Of a DNA stretch of 64,000 nucleotides, positions 33,725 through 43,917 are shown piece after piece (position 1 is the stretch's first letter; each line of letters opens with the position of its first letter). The DNA lies in NCBI GenBank assembly GCA_964342385.1, contig CAYFGP010000009.1, positions 25,175-89,174 of the forward strand, written 5' to 3'. The stretch is from Oceanospirillum sp964342385. Lineage in GTDB: Bacteria > Pseudomonadota > Gammaproteobacteria > Pseudomonadales > Halomonadaceae. A model generated the notes under the pieces. It made no database searches. It was not told the origin of the DNA and was given only the letters and a program-made list of their open reading frames with translations. The position numbers and the translations under genes were made by a program.

Positions 33725-36445
33725 TTACAATCGCCCCAGCACAGGGTTTAAAAGCTTATCAGACTGATACTGGTCTTTGAGCAAGAATTTGTTTGCTGCC
33801 TGCTCCGATAAGGGTTTTGAAAATAGATAGCCCTGAGCTAAACGACAGCCCGCAGCCTGCAGTAAAGCCCTCTGCTCCTGGGTTTCTACCCCTTCGGCCA
33901 CCACCTTAAGATTAAGCAAGTGCGCCATATGCACAATCACCTCGATCATCGCCTGCTTACTGCTATCATCTTCAAGTTGATGCACAAAAGAGCGATCCAC
34001 CTTGATGCCATCAATGGGGAACTCCACCAGACGTTTTAGCGAGCTATAACCGGTGCCAAAATCATCGATGTAGATCTTAAAGCCCATATCCCTGAGTGCC
34101 GTCAGTCGATCCGTTACCTCCTGTTCATCCATATCCAGCGCACTTTCTGTCAGTTCAAAACGGATACAATGGGCATCAACACCAGCCTGCTGTAACAGCC
34201 CTGGCAGTGCCAGAATCAAGGTATCATCATGCAACTGACGAGGAGACAGATTGATATTGATCGTAACGGGTTTATCCGGCACACAGGCTTGCAACTGATT
34301 AAAGCCTTTTAATGCTTCAGCTACGATCCATAAACCAATCGCAGGCATCAACTGTTGTTGTTCTGCCAGCGGTACAAAGCGCTCCGGTGATACTGCGCCC
34401 AGATCTGGATTATACCATCGCAGTAACGCCTCAAAACCGCAGACGCTACCATCCTCAATGGAGACTACAGGTTGATAATTAAGTCCAAACTCCTGCTTCT
34501 CCAAAGCGGCATGCAGGTAGTTTTCAAACTCTGTCTGCTGTTGGATCTGCTGATGTAATTCCAGGCTATACACCTGGTGTGCGGCCTTACCGTTTTTCTT
34601 CACCTCATACATAGCCAGATCTGCATCCCGTAAGATATCACTGGCATGTTGATAATGAGGCCCCAGGAAGGTTACACCAATACTGGCAGAGGCCTCTAAA
34701 GATACCCGGTTATTATCATGCATAACCGGATGACAAACTTCTTGTTGCAAACGATTGATCAACGGCTGTAGGGACTCATTCGACATCTCACCGGCCAGAT
34801 AAATCACAAACTCATCGCCACCTATACGGGCAATACTATCATTCTGACGCAACACCAACTGCAAACGCTGAGCAATTTCCTGCAGAAAACAATCCCCGGC
34901 ACCGTGACCATAGGTGTCATTAATTTTCTTAAAACCGTCCAGATCAACAAACAATACATAACCCCACTGCCGATGCTGTAAATGATATTCCAGCCTCTTC
35001 AGGCAAGCACTGCGGTTTAAAAGCCCGGTCAGAGGGTCATGATTGGCCTGATAGTTGAGCTGCTGTTCGTTAAACTTACGCTCGGTAATCACATCCAACG
35101 TGCCCTGATAAACCTCAGTGCTTTCATCGATGGCATTCAGATAGGCATTTTCCGACAACCAGATACTATTACCGTAACGATCTATGCCTTCCCATTCGTA
35201 GTTATAAACTTCTTTCTTTTCCAGCAGTGTTTGCAGGAAAGTCTGATAATCCTGCTGCTTGCGATACAGTTGATGACCGATATGCTCTACCGCCTGCTGC
35301 ATCTGCCCAGGATCATCGTAACCAAAAGCCCGTGCCAATGATGGATTCACCCGTAAAAAACGCCCTTCCAAGGTAGCGCTATAAACCCCTTCCACCACCT
35401 TTTCAAACAGATTGTGATATTCATTTTGCGCCAATGCCAGGGAACGACTCTGCTCTTTCGCCAATTCTTCAGCTCGAATACGACGCTCTACAGAGTGACG
35501 TAGCAACAGCAAAAACAAGGAGATTACCAAAGCAACACTACCCACAATCAAGGTTGGGCGGGACAAGTGCCACCAAGGAGTCGCAGGACTTAAATCAATA
35601 AAACGGTATTTCAGTGTCCAACTGCCATATTGCTGAATAAACTCGGCCTGGTGATCCGATTCGTTATGACGATGCATAGAGCTAAACAATAGCTCAGGCA
35701 ACTCGCCGCCATGGCGGTAAATTTCCAGCCCCAGATGTTGCTTTTTATTTAATACAGGGCCAAGCAGAATCTGCATTGCTTCATCAAAATGCATCATGGC
35801 ACTGACATAGCCCTTGAGTTCACCTGTGGACTCACTGGCACTATCCATCGCAAACACAGGTAACAGCAAACGCATCTCAGGCGTATCGGTTTCACTAAAG
35901 CCCATATTTTCACTGATCACAATCTGAACTCGATTGCTATTTGCAGCTGTTTGCATACCATGGCTAATGCTTTCAATAGCCGCCAGATTGACACCTAAAG
36001 ACAAGCCATTCATTTGACCAGAAGCAGAATAGAAAATAGGAAAAATAGTTTCAGCATCGCCCGTATGGCTGAAACGAAAATCAAAGATACCAGCTTGCCT
36101 GGCCCGCTGAAGCATAACAGGCATCTGTTGGCGATTGGTTTTAGGAATCCACTCATACACCACGATGCCATAGCCACTTAATTTTGACTGGGCATTAAAC
36201 TGATCAAACTGTTGACGGGTTAAATCCGGCTGAAAAGCCATCAAGTTACGCAAAGCGATCAGGTGCTCTTCCAGAGAAGACAGGTTGCGCTCAGCAGCGC
36301 TCATACTCAGGCTGGCATATTGGTGCAGCTGTTCATTGCGCTGTAACTGTTCACTGCTCTGCAATGTCTGATATAGCAATAACATAGGAAACAGTAAAAC
36401 AACGACTGTAATGAACAACCACGCTCGAATCTTTTGTTCCGTCAC
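33725..36445 (-). CDS. CHASE-PAS-GGDEF-EAL c-di-GMP turnover protein
   Basis: A 906-residue inner-membrane protein. TM1 lies near residues 8-28, a CHASE-type periplasmic sensor (~70-290; YGIVVYEWIPKTNRQQMP) follows, then TM2 (~300-318), a PAS domain (~345-460), GGDEF and EAL. The GGDEF core is RIGGDEFVIYL with an RxxD inhibitory I-site (RQND) 5 residues upstream. The EAL part has GFEALLRW, NLSPRQL, IYIDDFGTGYSSL and IKVDRSFV, so catalytic residues for both synthesis and breakdown look intact; which dominates cannot be told. It probably couples an extracellular signal to c-di-GMP. A PilZ receptor and a STAS/PP2C pair are encoded within 10 kb. Confidence 0.93.
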   Translation of the reverse strand: MTEQKIRAWLFITVVVLLFPMLLLYQTLQSSEQLQRNEQLHQYASLSMSAAERNLSSLEEHLIALRNLMAFQPDLTRQQFDQFNAQSKLSGYGIVVYEWIPKTNRQQMPVMLQRARQAGIFDFRFSHTGDAETIFPIFYSASGQMNGLSLGVNLAAIESISHGMQTAANSNRVQIVISENMGFSETDTPEMRLLLPVFAMDSASESTGELKGYVSAMMHFDEAMQILLGPVLNKKQHLGLEIYRHGGELPELLFSSMHRHNESDHQAEFIQQYGSWTLKYRFIDLSPATPWWHLSRPTLIVGSVALVISLFLLLLRHSVERRIRAEELAKEQSRSLALAQNEYHNLFEKVVEGVYSATLEGRFLRVNPSLARAFGYDDPGQMQQAVEHIGHQLYRKQQDYQTFLQTLLEKKEVYNYEWEGIDRYGNSIWLSENAYLNAIDESTEVYQGTLDVITERKFNEQQLNYQANHDPLTGLLNRSACLKRLEYHLQHRQWGYVLFVDLDGFKKINDTYGHGAGDCFLQEIAQRLQLVLRQNDSIARIGGDEFVIYLAGEMSNESLQPLINRLQQEVCHPVMHDNNRVSLEASASIGVTFLGPHYQHASDILRDADLAMYEVKKNGKAAHQVYSLELHQQIQQQTEFENYLHAALEKQEFGLNYQPVVSIEDGSVCGFEALLRWYNPDLGAVSPERFVPLAEQQQLMPAIGLWIVAEALKGFNQLQACVPDKPVTININLSPRQLHDDTLILALPGLLQQAGVDAHCIRFELTESALDMDEQEVTDRLTALRDMGFKIYIDDFGTGYSSLKRLVEFPIDGIKVDRSFVHQLEDDSSKQAMIEVIVHMAHLLNLKVVAEGVETQEQRALLQAAGCRLAQGYLFSKPLSEQAANKFLLKDQYQSDKLLNPVLGRL

Positions 36446-36589
36446 GAAACCACTAACTCCCTCAACAATTTTGAGCTACAAGTTAATGATATAGATTCTC
36501 ATTTGCAAGTAAAGTTCACTTTTCCACATCAGTTAATCGCTTAATCAATAAAAAGCACTTTAAGTTACAGTTTACATTTTTAGATATCT

Positions 36590-36626
36590 CTAAATAAAAA
36601 CACCCTGCTTGCTAATGCGAGCAGGG
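36590..36626 (-). terminator. rho-independent terminator of fadD
   Basis: Read leftward, CCCTGCTCGC and GCAAGCAGGG pair around a 4-nt loop (one G-U) and are followed by TGTTTTTATTT. Confidence 0.85.
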
Positions 36627-36707
36627 CGTCACTGTTAGAGTACTTACACAAGACAAATATTTTGCCTAGTGCTTAGTAAGATAGAACAATTAATTCAAAA
36701 TGAGAAA

Positions 36708-38399
36708 TCAAGCTGCCTCGGCGCTATTTAGCTTACTCAACTCTTCATCTCTCAGGGTACGACGCAGTACTTTACCAACATTAGTTTTAGGCAGCTCTTC
36801 ACGGAACTCAATCTGCTTAGGTACCTTATAACCAGTTAGGTGACTACGGCAGTATTCCTGCACTTCGGCAATAGTCAGCTTGTCATTGCGGCTGACAATA
36901 AACACCTTGATCGCTTCTCCAGCCACATCATCCGGTACACCAATGGCCGCAGCTTCGATAATATCGTGATGAGATACAATCACATCTTCGATTTCATTTG
37001 GATAAACGTTAAAACCAGATACCAGAATCATATCTTTCTTACGGTCTACGATACGGGTATAACCATCTTCCTGAATCACAGCGATATCACCGGTCATCAA
37101 CCAGCCATCTTCGGTAATGGTTTTTGCCGTTTCTTCTGGGCGCTGCCAATAGCCTTCCATCACCTGTGGACCACGCACGCACAGCTCACCTGTACCGCCC
37201 CAAGGTACAGTATTACCCTCTTCATCAATAATTTTCAGATCGGTAGAAGGTACTGGTAGACCAATCGTGCCCATCTGGGACTGGCAAGGCAGGTTAAAGC
37301 TCACAATCGGTGACGTCTCCGTCATACCGTAACCTTCGTTGATATGACAACCTGTTACCTCAAACCACTCTTCTTCTGCTGCATGAGTCAGTGCCATACC
37401 ACCAGAGATGGTCAGTTTCAAACCAGAGAAATCCAGCTGTTTAAAGTCATCACGGTTACACAGCGCCACAAACAGGGTATTCAGGCCAACAAAACCGGAG
37501 AACTTATGTTTGGCCAGCTCTTTGACAAAGGCTGGCAGATCCCGTGGATTGGTAATCAAAATAGAATGGTTACCAGATTCCATCAGCACCAGACTCACGG
37601 TAAAGGTATAGATATGGTACATCGGTAGAGGAGAGATAATGGACTCTTGTCCCTCTTCCAGAATGGTATTCAGTACAATACGTGCCTGGAGCATATTCGC
37701 CACCAGATTGCGGTGACTCAACATCGCACCTTTGGCAACACCTGTGGTACCTCCGGTGTACTGCAGTACCGCCAGATCACCTGCTGCAGCGTGATGCTCT
37801 TCCATCGGCAGCTTTTTACCAGCAGACAAGGCTTCTCTAAAGCTGATCGCCTGTGGAAGAGAATAATCTGGCACCATTTTCTTCACGTAGCGTACGACAG
37901 AATTGATCAGGGTACGCTTGGCAAAGCTGTGCATATCACCCAGCTCAGTGATAATTACATGTTCGATCTCGGTATCTGGCAAAACCTTCTCCGCCAGATG
38001 GGCCATATTCACCAGTACAACCAAGGCTTTTACACCAGAATCCTGAAACTGGTGACGCATTTCACGCTCGGTATAGAGCGGGTTGGTGTTAACTACAACC
38101 AAGCCAGCACGCATTGCCCCAAACAACGCGATAGGATATTGCAAGGTATTCGGCAACTGAATCGCAATACGCTCGCCGGGTTTTAGACCCAGCTGATTTT
38201 GCAGATAAGCCGCAAAATCTCGGGCATAGAGATCCAGCTCTTTGAAAGTGATGGTTTTGCCCAGATTACTGAACGCAGGGCGATCCGCAAAACGTGTACA
38301 GGCTTCATCCAGTACATCCAGAATGGAGGCATACTTGGATAGATCGATCTCTGTATCAATACCCTCAGGGTATTTATCTTTAAAAAACTGACTGATCAT
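36708..38399 (-). CDS. fadD: long-chain fatty acid--CoA ligase
   Basis: Activates fatty acids to acyl-CoA for beta-oxidation, at the inner face of the membrane. The P-loop LQYTGGTTGVAKGAML, A5 motif GYGMTETSP, A7 GWLMTGDIA and A10 lysine (PKTNVGKVLRR) are intact, and the FadD-specific region RKKDMILVSGFNVYPNEIE is present. At ~563 residues it has the usual length. The ATG at 38399 has GGGAG at 7 nt; the adjacent upstream ATG would be only 4 nt away. A PsrA-like palindrome lies ~120 nt upstream. The gene has its own terminator. Confidence 0.95.
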   Translation of the reverse strand: MISQFFKDKYPEGIDTEIDLSKYASILDVLDEACTRFADRPAFSNLGKTITFKELDLYARDFAAYLQNQLGLKPGERIAIQLPNTLQYPIALFGAMRAGLVVVNTNPLYTEREMRHQFQDSGVKALVVLVNMAHLAEKVLPDTEIEHVIITELGDMHSFAKRTLINSVVRYVKKMVPDYSLPQAISFREALSAGKKLPMEEHHAAAGDLAVLQYTGGTTGVAKGAMLSHRNLVANMLQARIVLNTILEEGQESIISPLPMYHIYTFTVSLVLMESGNHSILITNPRDLPAFVKELAKHKFSGFVGLNTLFVALCNRDDFKQLDFSGLKLTISGGMALTHAAEEEWFEVTGCHINEGYGMTETSPIVSFNLPCQSQMGTIGLPVPSTDLKIIDEEGNTVPWGGTGELCVRGPQVMEGYWQRPEETAKTITEDGWLMTGDIAVIQEDGYTRIVDRKKDMILVSGFNVYPNEIEDVIVSHHDIIEAAAIGVPDDVAGEAIKVFIVSRNDKLTIAEVQEYCRSHLTGYKVPKQIEFREELPKTNVGKVLRRTLRDEELSKLNSAEAA

Positions 38400-38518
38400 C
38401 ATTAATCTCCCGGCATTTATTGTTATTGGCTGCCTGGCTTAAAGAGCTCAGGGGCTATATTAGTCGTTCTGGTAACACAACATAAACCAGTCCCAAGAAA
38501 AAGTAAAACAAGCGATTT

Positions 38519-38530
38519 AAACGCACGTTT
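38519..38530. promoter_or_regulatory. candidate PsrA/FadR-type operator upstream of fadD
   Basis: AAACGCACGTTT is a perfect 5-2-5 palindrome resembling the (G/C)AAAC-N4-GTTT(G/C) consensus of the fatty-acid-responsive repressor PsrA (from memory). Its position ~120 nt before fadD is suitable, but the motif is short. Confidence 0.35.
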
Positions 38531-38880
38531 GTTTTATTAATCAGGTCAGCAAGATCAATTAGTTAACCTCAAACTCGTTTTGACCCTTCTCTCAAAATAA
38601 GACCTTCAAGGGACAAAAAAGTTGAGCTTTGTTAGAAGTCTAGAGTGATAATGACGAAGTTTACAACTCAGTATTTACCCTAACAGCACCATTTTTGTGC
38701 AAATGTGTACTTAATGATAACACTTCGGCGAAAAATGATAGCCCCAGGTAGCAAGAACAGCTGCTCTTATCCGAAATAGCATAGCCTGAGATTTAGCTGA
38801 ACAGACCAAAATCAAAACAAGTAGCCAATCATTGCAAACCATCCACGACACGCAACAGAAACAGTCAAAATGGCAGGCAC

Positions 38881-38919
38881 AAAAAAGGGAGCTTACTACC
38901 CAAGGCAGAATCAGCTCCC
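38881..38919 (-). terminator. rho-independent terminator of the DmdB-like ligase gene
   Basis: Read leftward, GGGAGCT and AGCTCCC pair around a 19-nt loop and T6 follows. The wide loop makes it weaker than the other terminators here. Confidence 0.7.
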
Positions 38920-38976
38920 AAAATATCTACAGACAGGAAAAGTAAGTGGTCATAAACCACTTACAGGGTGAGCCTA

Positions 38977-40602
38977 TTACAGCTCTTTGGCACGATCACG
39001 AAGCATAAACTTCTGGATCTTGCCGGTTGAAGTTTTTGGCAGCTCGCCAAAAACGACAGTCTTCGGCGCTTTAAAGTTCGCCATGTTATCGCGACAGAAC
39101 TGGATCACGTCTTGTTCTATCAATTTCTCTCCCGCATTCAGAGTAACAAATGCGCATGGAGTCTCGCCCCACTTCTCATCAGGACGCGCCACTACTGCGG
39201 CTTCCATAATTTTCGGGTGACGATACAGTACATCTTCTACCTCGATAGAGGAGATGTTTTCGCCACCAGAGATAATCACATCTTTGGAACGGTCTTTAAT
39301 CTCGATATAACCATCTTCGTGCCATACCGCCAGGTCACCGGAGTGGAACCAACCGCCTTCGAAAGACTCATCGGTGGTGTTCGGGTTCTTCAAATAGCCC
39401 TTCATCACCAGGTTACCACGGATAAAGATCTCCCCCATGGTTTCACCATCCTGAGGTACCGGCTCCAGTGTATCCGGATCGGCCACCATCAGGCCTTCCT
39501 GCATCGGCGCACGCACACCCTGACGGGCTTTCATTTTAGCGCGCTCACTCAATGGCAGATCATCCCACTCGCTATGCCACTCACACAGCACACAAGGACC
39601 ATAGGTTTCGGTCAGGCCGTAAACGTGGGTCACATTGAAGCCCATCGACTCCATACCTTCGATTACAGAAGCCGGAGGCGCAGCGCCTGCAGTCATCACC
39701 TTCACTTCATGCTCAATACCCGCTTTCAGCTCATCTTCAGCGTTATTCAGCATGTTCAGAACGATTGGCGCACCACAGAAGTGGTTCACACCAAACTCTT
39801 TAATGGACTCATAAATCGCATCAACACGCACATGACGCAGGCTGACACTCACACCACAGGCCGACGCGATACTCCAAGGGAAACACCAACCATTACAGTG
39901 GAACATTGGCAGGGTCCACAGATAAACCGGGTGATGGCCCATATCCCAGGAGATCACATTGCTTGCCGCGTTCAGGTAAGCACCACGGTGGTGATACACC
40001 ACACCTTTCGGGTTACCTGTGGTACCCGAGGTGTAGTTCAGTGTGATCGCATCCCACTCATTGCCTGGCATCTCCCAGGCATAATCCACATCACCTTCGG
40101 CAATAAAGTCTTCGTAGTTAGTATCGCCAATCAGCTGACCACCTTCGTAGTAAGGATCGTCGATATCGATAATACGAGGCTTCTGCTGCAGCATTTTCAC
40201 TGCACGGGTGATCACTTCAGAGAACTCACGATCAACAAAAATAACTTTGGTTTCTGCATGTTGCAGAATAAATGCAATCGCTTCTGCATCCAGACGGGTA
40301 TTTAATGCATTCAGAACCGCACCAGACATCGGCACACCAAAGTGCGCTTCAAACAGTGCTGGGATATTTGGTGACATAAAGGACACCGTATCACCTTTCT
40401 GGATACCGGCCTTATTCAGAGCAGATGCCAGACGAACCGCACGCTGATAGGTCTCTTTCCAGGTGATCTTATCGCCATGGTGAATCTGAGCTGTGTAGTT
40501 CGGGTACACAGATGCAGCACGCTTCAGGTAGCTTAACGGAGTCAGTGCTTCGTAGTTGGCTGGGGTCTGATCCAGCCCCATGTTGTAGATGTTCTGATGC
40601 AT
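38977..40602 (-). CDS. acyl-CoA synthetase, DmdB/medium-chain-like AMP-forming ligase
   Basis: A 541-residue ANL-superfamily enzyme: P-loop NYTSGTTGNPKGVVYHH, A5 VYGLTETYGPC, A7 GGWFHSGDLAVWHEDGYIEI, A8 DRSKDVIISGGENISSIEVE and the terminal Lys in LPKTSTGKIQ. The MFHCNGWCFPWSIA motif and total length are those of fatty-acyl-CoA synthases of the DmdB type (3-methylmercaptopropionate-CoA ligases) and their medium/short-chain relatives, which act on small carboxylates. A DMSP-derived substrate would suit a marine host but nothing else in the window supports it. I choose the ATG at 40602 (MHQNIYNMGLDQTP); the frame runs further upstream without family sequence. Divergent from the hydrolase gene at 41019. 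Confidence 0.87.
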   Translation of the reverse strand: MHQNIYNMGLDQTPANYEALTPLSYLKRAASVYPNYTAQIHHGDKITWKETYQRAVRLASALNKAGIQKGDTVSFMSPNIPALFEAHFGVPMSGAVLNALNTRLDAEAIAFILQHAETKVIFVDREFSEVITRAVKMLQQKPRIIDIDDPYYEGGQLIGDTNYEDFIAEGDVDYAWEMPGNEWDAITLNYTSGTTGNPKGVVYHHRGAYLNAASNVISWDMGHHPVYLWTLPMFHCNGWCFPWSIASACGVSVSLRHVRVDAIYESIKEFGVNHFCGAPIVLNMLNNAEDELKAGIEHEVKVMTAGAAPPASVIEGMESMGFNVTHVYGLTETYGPCVLCEWHSEWDDLPLSERAKMKARQGVRAPMQEGLMVADPDTLEPVPQDGETMGEIFIRGNLVMKGYLKNPNTTDESFEGGWFHSGDLAVWHEDGYIEIKDRSKDVIISGGENISSIEVEDVLYRHPKIMEAAVVARPDEKWGETPCAFVTLNAGEKLIEQDVIQFCRDNMANFKAPKTVVFGELPKTSTGKIQKFMLRDRAKEL

Positions 40603-41018
40603 TTTAGAAAATACCTTTTTATTTCTGAGCCCTGATAGAGTTTCGGATTCACGACACTTTGCGCCGTGTGCAATGCCTCCCCTTCCTAAACCAAGGTAGA
40701 ACAGGCACCACACCACCACTCTTTATTTTTTTGTTATACATAGCAAAACAAAGAACAGCCTCTTTTATTTCACTACTTTTATCAATCGCCTGAGTGTCCA
40801 GCCAGTCACTTTATTCTTGACCAAGTAACTGAAAGTCACTGCTTATTTCGGCTTTTCATTAAGCATTACGCTGCATAGCAAAAGAATCAGACTTTAGTTG
40901 AGTCAATAGCGGTTTCAGCTAAATATTTGCGACTCAATAGTCATACTTTTTGTGCTGAGCAGAAAATCTGTAGAATGCTCAACGGTAAACTTTCAAACAC
41001 AATAAGACACTGATTTTT

Positions 41019-41801
41019 ATGACATCCAGCGTTACCTTTTCCCGCTCCAGCCAGGATGACAATCCTGTTGTTTTTCTGCACAGCTCTTTAAGCCGGGGCC
41101 TGCAATGGGCGACTCTCAGCGCCAGTTTTCCCTGCACCAGCACACCGGATCTTTTGGGTTACGGCCACAGCCCTATGCCCAGCAAAGCACGTAATGAATT
41201 TCGTCTGAGCGATGAGCTGGAGGCACTGACCACAGAGCTGTATCAACAGCCGTTTCATCTGGTGGGCCACTCCTTTGGTGCCGTCAACGCCCTGCAGATC
41301 GCCCGCCTGTTTCCCGAACAGGTGCTGAGTCTGACTCTGTTTGAACCCGTGGCTTTTCATCTGCTGGATAAACAAGATCCGGCGCTGGCAGAGATCACTG
41401 GTATTAGCAATACCATCGAAGATTATTTGGCTGAGGACAAAGCTCAACAGGCCGCCCAATACTTTGTGGATTACTGGAACCAGCCCGGCACCTTTGAGCG
41501 CTTAAGTGATAAAACTCGTACTCAGTTTATCCGGGGTATCGAGAAGGTCGCGTACGATTTTCATGCCTTACTCAATGAAGCATCAGGTCTTCAGGATCTG
41601 GCCCATCTGCAATGCCCTATGCTGCTGATGGAAGGCCAGTACAGCCCGATGACCACCCGTGCGGTAATCTCTGCTCTGGCACAACAGTTCTCCAACGCAG
41701 AACGACACGATCTGCCTTGTGGCCATATGGGGCCGATCACACACGCTGAGATTATTAACCCGATTATTCAACAATTTATTGCATCGCACAAAAAAGCGTA
41801 A
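41019..41801 (+). CDS. alpha/beta hydrolase
   Basis: A 260-residue soluble hydrolase. The nucleophile Ser is in FHLVGHSFGAVNALQIA, and the catalytic His in LPCGHMGPITHAEII. The acid is likely in the strand MLLMEGQYSPMTT, where Glu replaces the common Asp. The oxyanion-hole segment is FLHSSLSRGLQW instead of HG, as in some ester/thioester hydrolases. The substrate is unknown; its neighbours (acyl-CoA ligases, MaoC hydratase) suggest an acyl ester or thioester. It has the normal length and fold order. Confidence 0.85.
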   Translation: MTSSVTFSRSSQDDNPVVFLHSSLSRGLQWATLSASFPCTSTPDLLGYGHSPMPSKARNEFRLSDELEALTTELYQQPFHLVGHSFGAVNALQIARLFPEQVLSLTLFEPVAFHLLDKQDPALAEITGISNTIEDYLAEDKAQQAAQYFVDYWNQPGTFERLSDKTRTQFIRGIEKVAYDFHALLNEASGLQDLAHLQCPMLLMEGQYSPMTTRAVISALAQQFSNAERHDLPCGHMGPITHAEIINPIIQQFIASHKKA

Positions 41802-42123
41802 TATTTTTGCCTTAGATTAGACACAAAATCGGCAGATAAGAGATTGTGCTTACCAGCCCGACTGCCTGAGCTAAGTAAAAATCAGATCCGGCTCAAACGG
41901 CCAAGAAATGCCATACGGCCTGGAAATATCATTTAGCCAAGGAGTGTCATCAGACATTTTGCATTGCGTCATAATGCCGTAATATGGTCTGTAATAGTCT
42001 GATTATTAATGGATTACCGTGAGTCAGCATTTAATATTAATGCCGTACTGACCCACAAAAATTTTGTATTAAACAGCATCCAATGAATGAAACGGATTAT
42101 CCGAAAATAAGTGGAGAATATTC
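41802..42123 (+). other. 320-nt intergenic region before the MaoC gene
   Basis: Probably carries the promoter of the next gene. An imperfect stem GTGAGTCAG/CTGACCCAC at ~42018-42056 is visible. No ORF with SD was found. Confidence 0.4.
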
Positions 42124-42594
42124 ATGAGCGTACTGATCAACAAAACTTACGATGAGATTCAGGAAGGTGATAGCGCAACTCTGGTACGCGCCCTGACTGA
42201 AAAAGAACTGGTACTGTTTGCAGCAGTATCTGGCGACGTAAACCCAGTTCACTTGGATGCCGAATTTGCTAAAACCACCATGTTTGGCGAACAGATCGCG
42301 CACGGCATGTGGTCTGGTTCCCTGATCTCTGCCGCTCTGGCGACTGTACTGCCAGGACCGGGCACCATCTACCTGGGCCAGGAACTGAGCTTCCGTCGTC
42401 CGGTTAAACTGGGTGATACCCTGACCGTAACACTGACCGTTAAAGAAAAGCTGAGCAAAAATCGCGTAGTCGTCGACACTCTGGTTACCAACCAGAACGA
42501 TGAGAAAGTAGTTGTCGGTACTGCGACGGTAATGGCTCCAACCGAGAAGTCTGAACTGCAGGCACCTGAGCTGCCAGAAATTACCATCGGCTAA
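42124..42594 (+). CDS. phaJ: MaoC-like (R)-specific enoyl-CoA hydratase, PhaJ type
   Basis: A 156-residue single-hotdog hydratase. The hydratase-2 motif is SGDVNPVHLDAEFAKTTMFG followed by EQIAHGMWSGSLISA, with the catalytic Asp and His. PhaJ-type enzymes turn beta-oxidation enoyl-CoA into (R)-3-hydroxyacyl-CoA, for polyhydroxyalkanoate or related acyl uses. No PHA synthase is in the window, so a role in PHA is inference. GTGGAG precedes the ATG by ~8 nt. It ends at a palindromic terminator shared with the facing VWA gene. Confidence 0.9.
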   Translation: MSVLINKTYDEIQEGDSATLVRALTEKELVLFAAVSGDVNPVHLDAEFAKTTMFGEQIAHGMWSGSLISAALATVLPGPGTIYLGQELSFRRPVKLGDTLTVTLTVKEKLSKNRVVVDTLVTNQNDEKVVVGTATVMAPTEKSELQAPELPEITIG

Positions 42595-42634
42595 TTTCTC
42601 AGTTCTGTTCTGTTTCACTTGGAACAGAAACAAC

Positions 42635-42658
42635 AAAGGGCAGTTTAAACTGCCCTTT
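42635..42658. terminator. bidirectional palindromic terminator between phaJ and coxE-like genes
   Basis: AAAGGGCAGTTT and AAACTGCCCTTT are perfect complements with no loop bases, lying between two convergent genes. The T-runs are short. Confidence 0.65.
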
Positions 42659-42714
42659 GCTTACTCTGTCTTAATAATTCAAAACAACTTATCTAAAACT
42701 ACGCGGAAAAAACT

Positions 42715-43899
42715 TTATCCCTTCTTAGATAGTCGCTGAATCGCATCGGTAATACCTGTAATCGTCAGCGGGAACATACGGTCACTAATCAATTCCTGAG
42801 TCATACCGATGGAATGGGTATAATTCCAGTACTTCTCATTCACCGGGTTTAACCACACCAGATTGGACCAGGTATCTGTCACCCGTCCCATCCATTGGGC
42901 TCCGCTCTCCTCATTCCAATGCTCGACACTGCCTCCGGCCAGCGCGATCTCATAAGGTGCCATAGAGGCATCACCGACAAAGATCACCTTATAGTCCGGA
43001 CCATATTTATGCAGCACATCCAACATGGAAATACGTTCGTTATAACGGCGGATATTATCTTTCCACACCGATTCATAGATAAAGTTGTGGAAGTAGAAAT
43101 ATTCCAGATGTTTAAACTCGGTACGACAGGCAGAGAACAGCTCCTCACAGGTGCGGATATAACCATCCATAGAGCCGCCCACATCGAGAAACAACAGCAC
43201 CTTCACACTGTTATGGCGCTCAGGCACCATCTTAATATCCAGCATACCGCCGTTATGGGCCGTAGAGCGGATGGTATCATCCAGATCCAGCTCAGACGCA
43301 GCACCGGAACGGGCAAACTGACGCAGACGTTTTAGTGCCACCTTGATATTACGGGTACCCAGCTCAACACTGTCATCCAGATTTTTAAACTGACGTTTAT
43401 CCCACACCTTCACCGCACGGTTATTACGATTGCCATCCTGGCCGATACGAATTCCTTCTGGGTTATAACCGTAGGCACCATAAGGGGAGGTACCGCCGGT
43501 GCCGATCCACTTATTGCCCCCGGCATGGCGTTTCTGCTGCTCTTCCAGGCGCTCCTTAAAAGTGTCCAGCAACTCTTTCAGGCTACCCAGAGATTTAATC
43601 TTCTCTTTCTCTTCCAGGGTGAGCAGCTTCTCAAACTCTTTGCGAATCCACTCCTCTGGAATCAGGCTATCTAACAGATCATCCAGCCCTTCCAGACCGT
43701 TAAAATAGGCACCAAAGGCCTGGTCAAAACGGTCGTAATACTTTTCATCCTTAACCAGACAGGTACGGGTTAACAGATAAAAGTCATCAATACTGGCAAA
43801 CACCAGCCCCCGCTCCAACGCCGCCAGCAGATCCAGCAACTCTCTCAAAGTTGTCGGTACACCAGCTTTACGGATATCGGTAAAAAAATCGATCAACAT
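42715..43899 (-). CDS. CoxE-like VWA domain protein
   Basis: A 394-residue protein. The N-terminal helical part (FFTDIRKAGVPTTLRELLDL) is typical of CoxE-type MoxR partners, and a VWA domain follows from about residue 220, with the MIDAS start LLFLDVGGSMDGYIRTCEEL (DxGxS in place of DxSxS). The central region has a Gly/Tyr-rich stretch (GTGGTSPYGAYGYNPEG). The upstream gene 18 nt away is a MoxR ATPase on the same strand. MoxR-VWA pairs act as chaperones that insert metals or activate protein complexes; no client such as a CO dehydrogenase is encoded nearby. Confidence 0.9.
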   Translation of the reverse strand: MLIDFFTDIRKAGVPTTLRELLDLLAALERGLVFASIDDFYLLTRTCLVKDEKYYDRFDQAFGAYFNGLEGLDDLLDSLIPEEWIRKEFEKLLTLEEKEKIKSLGSLKELLDTFKERLEEQQKRHAGGNKWIGTGGTSPYGAYGYNPEGIRIGQDGNRNNRAVKVWDKRQFKNLDDSVELGTRNIKVALKRLRQFARSGAASELDLDDTIRSTAHNGGMLDIKMVPERHNSVKVLLFLDVGGSMDGYIRTCEELFSACRTEFKHLEYFYFHNFIYESVWKDNIRRYNERISMLDVLHKYGPDYKVIFVGDASMAPYEIALAGGSVEHWNEESGAQWMGRVTDTWSNLVWLNPVNEKYWNYTHSIGMTQELISDRMFPLTITGITDAIQRLSKKG

Positions 43900-43917
43900 A
43901 GATCAGCTCCTGGCCAA

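Noticed and set aside
37647..38186. 179-codon + strand frame antisense to fadD
   Set aside because: Shadow of fadD; no independent evidence.
39112..40305. 397-codon open frame on the + strand, antisense to the DmdB-like ligase gene
   Set aside because: It lies wholly inside a strongly supported acyl-CoA ligase gene and has no family motif or SD; such long antisense frames are common when the codon use of the sense gene avoids stops.
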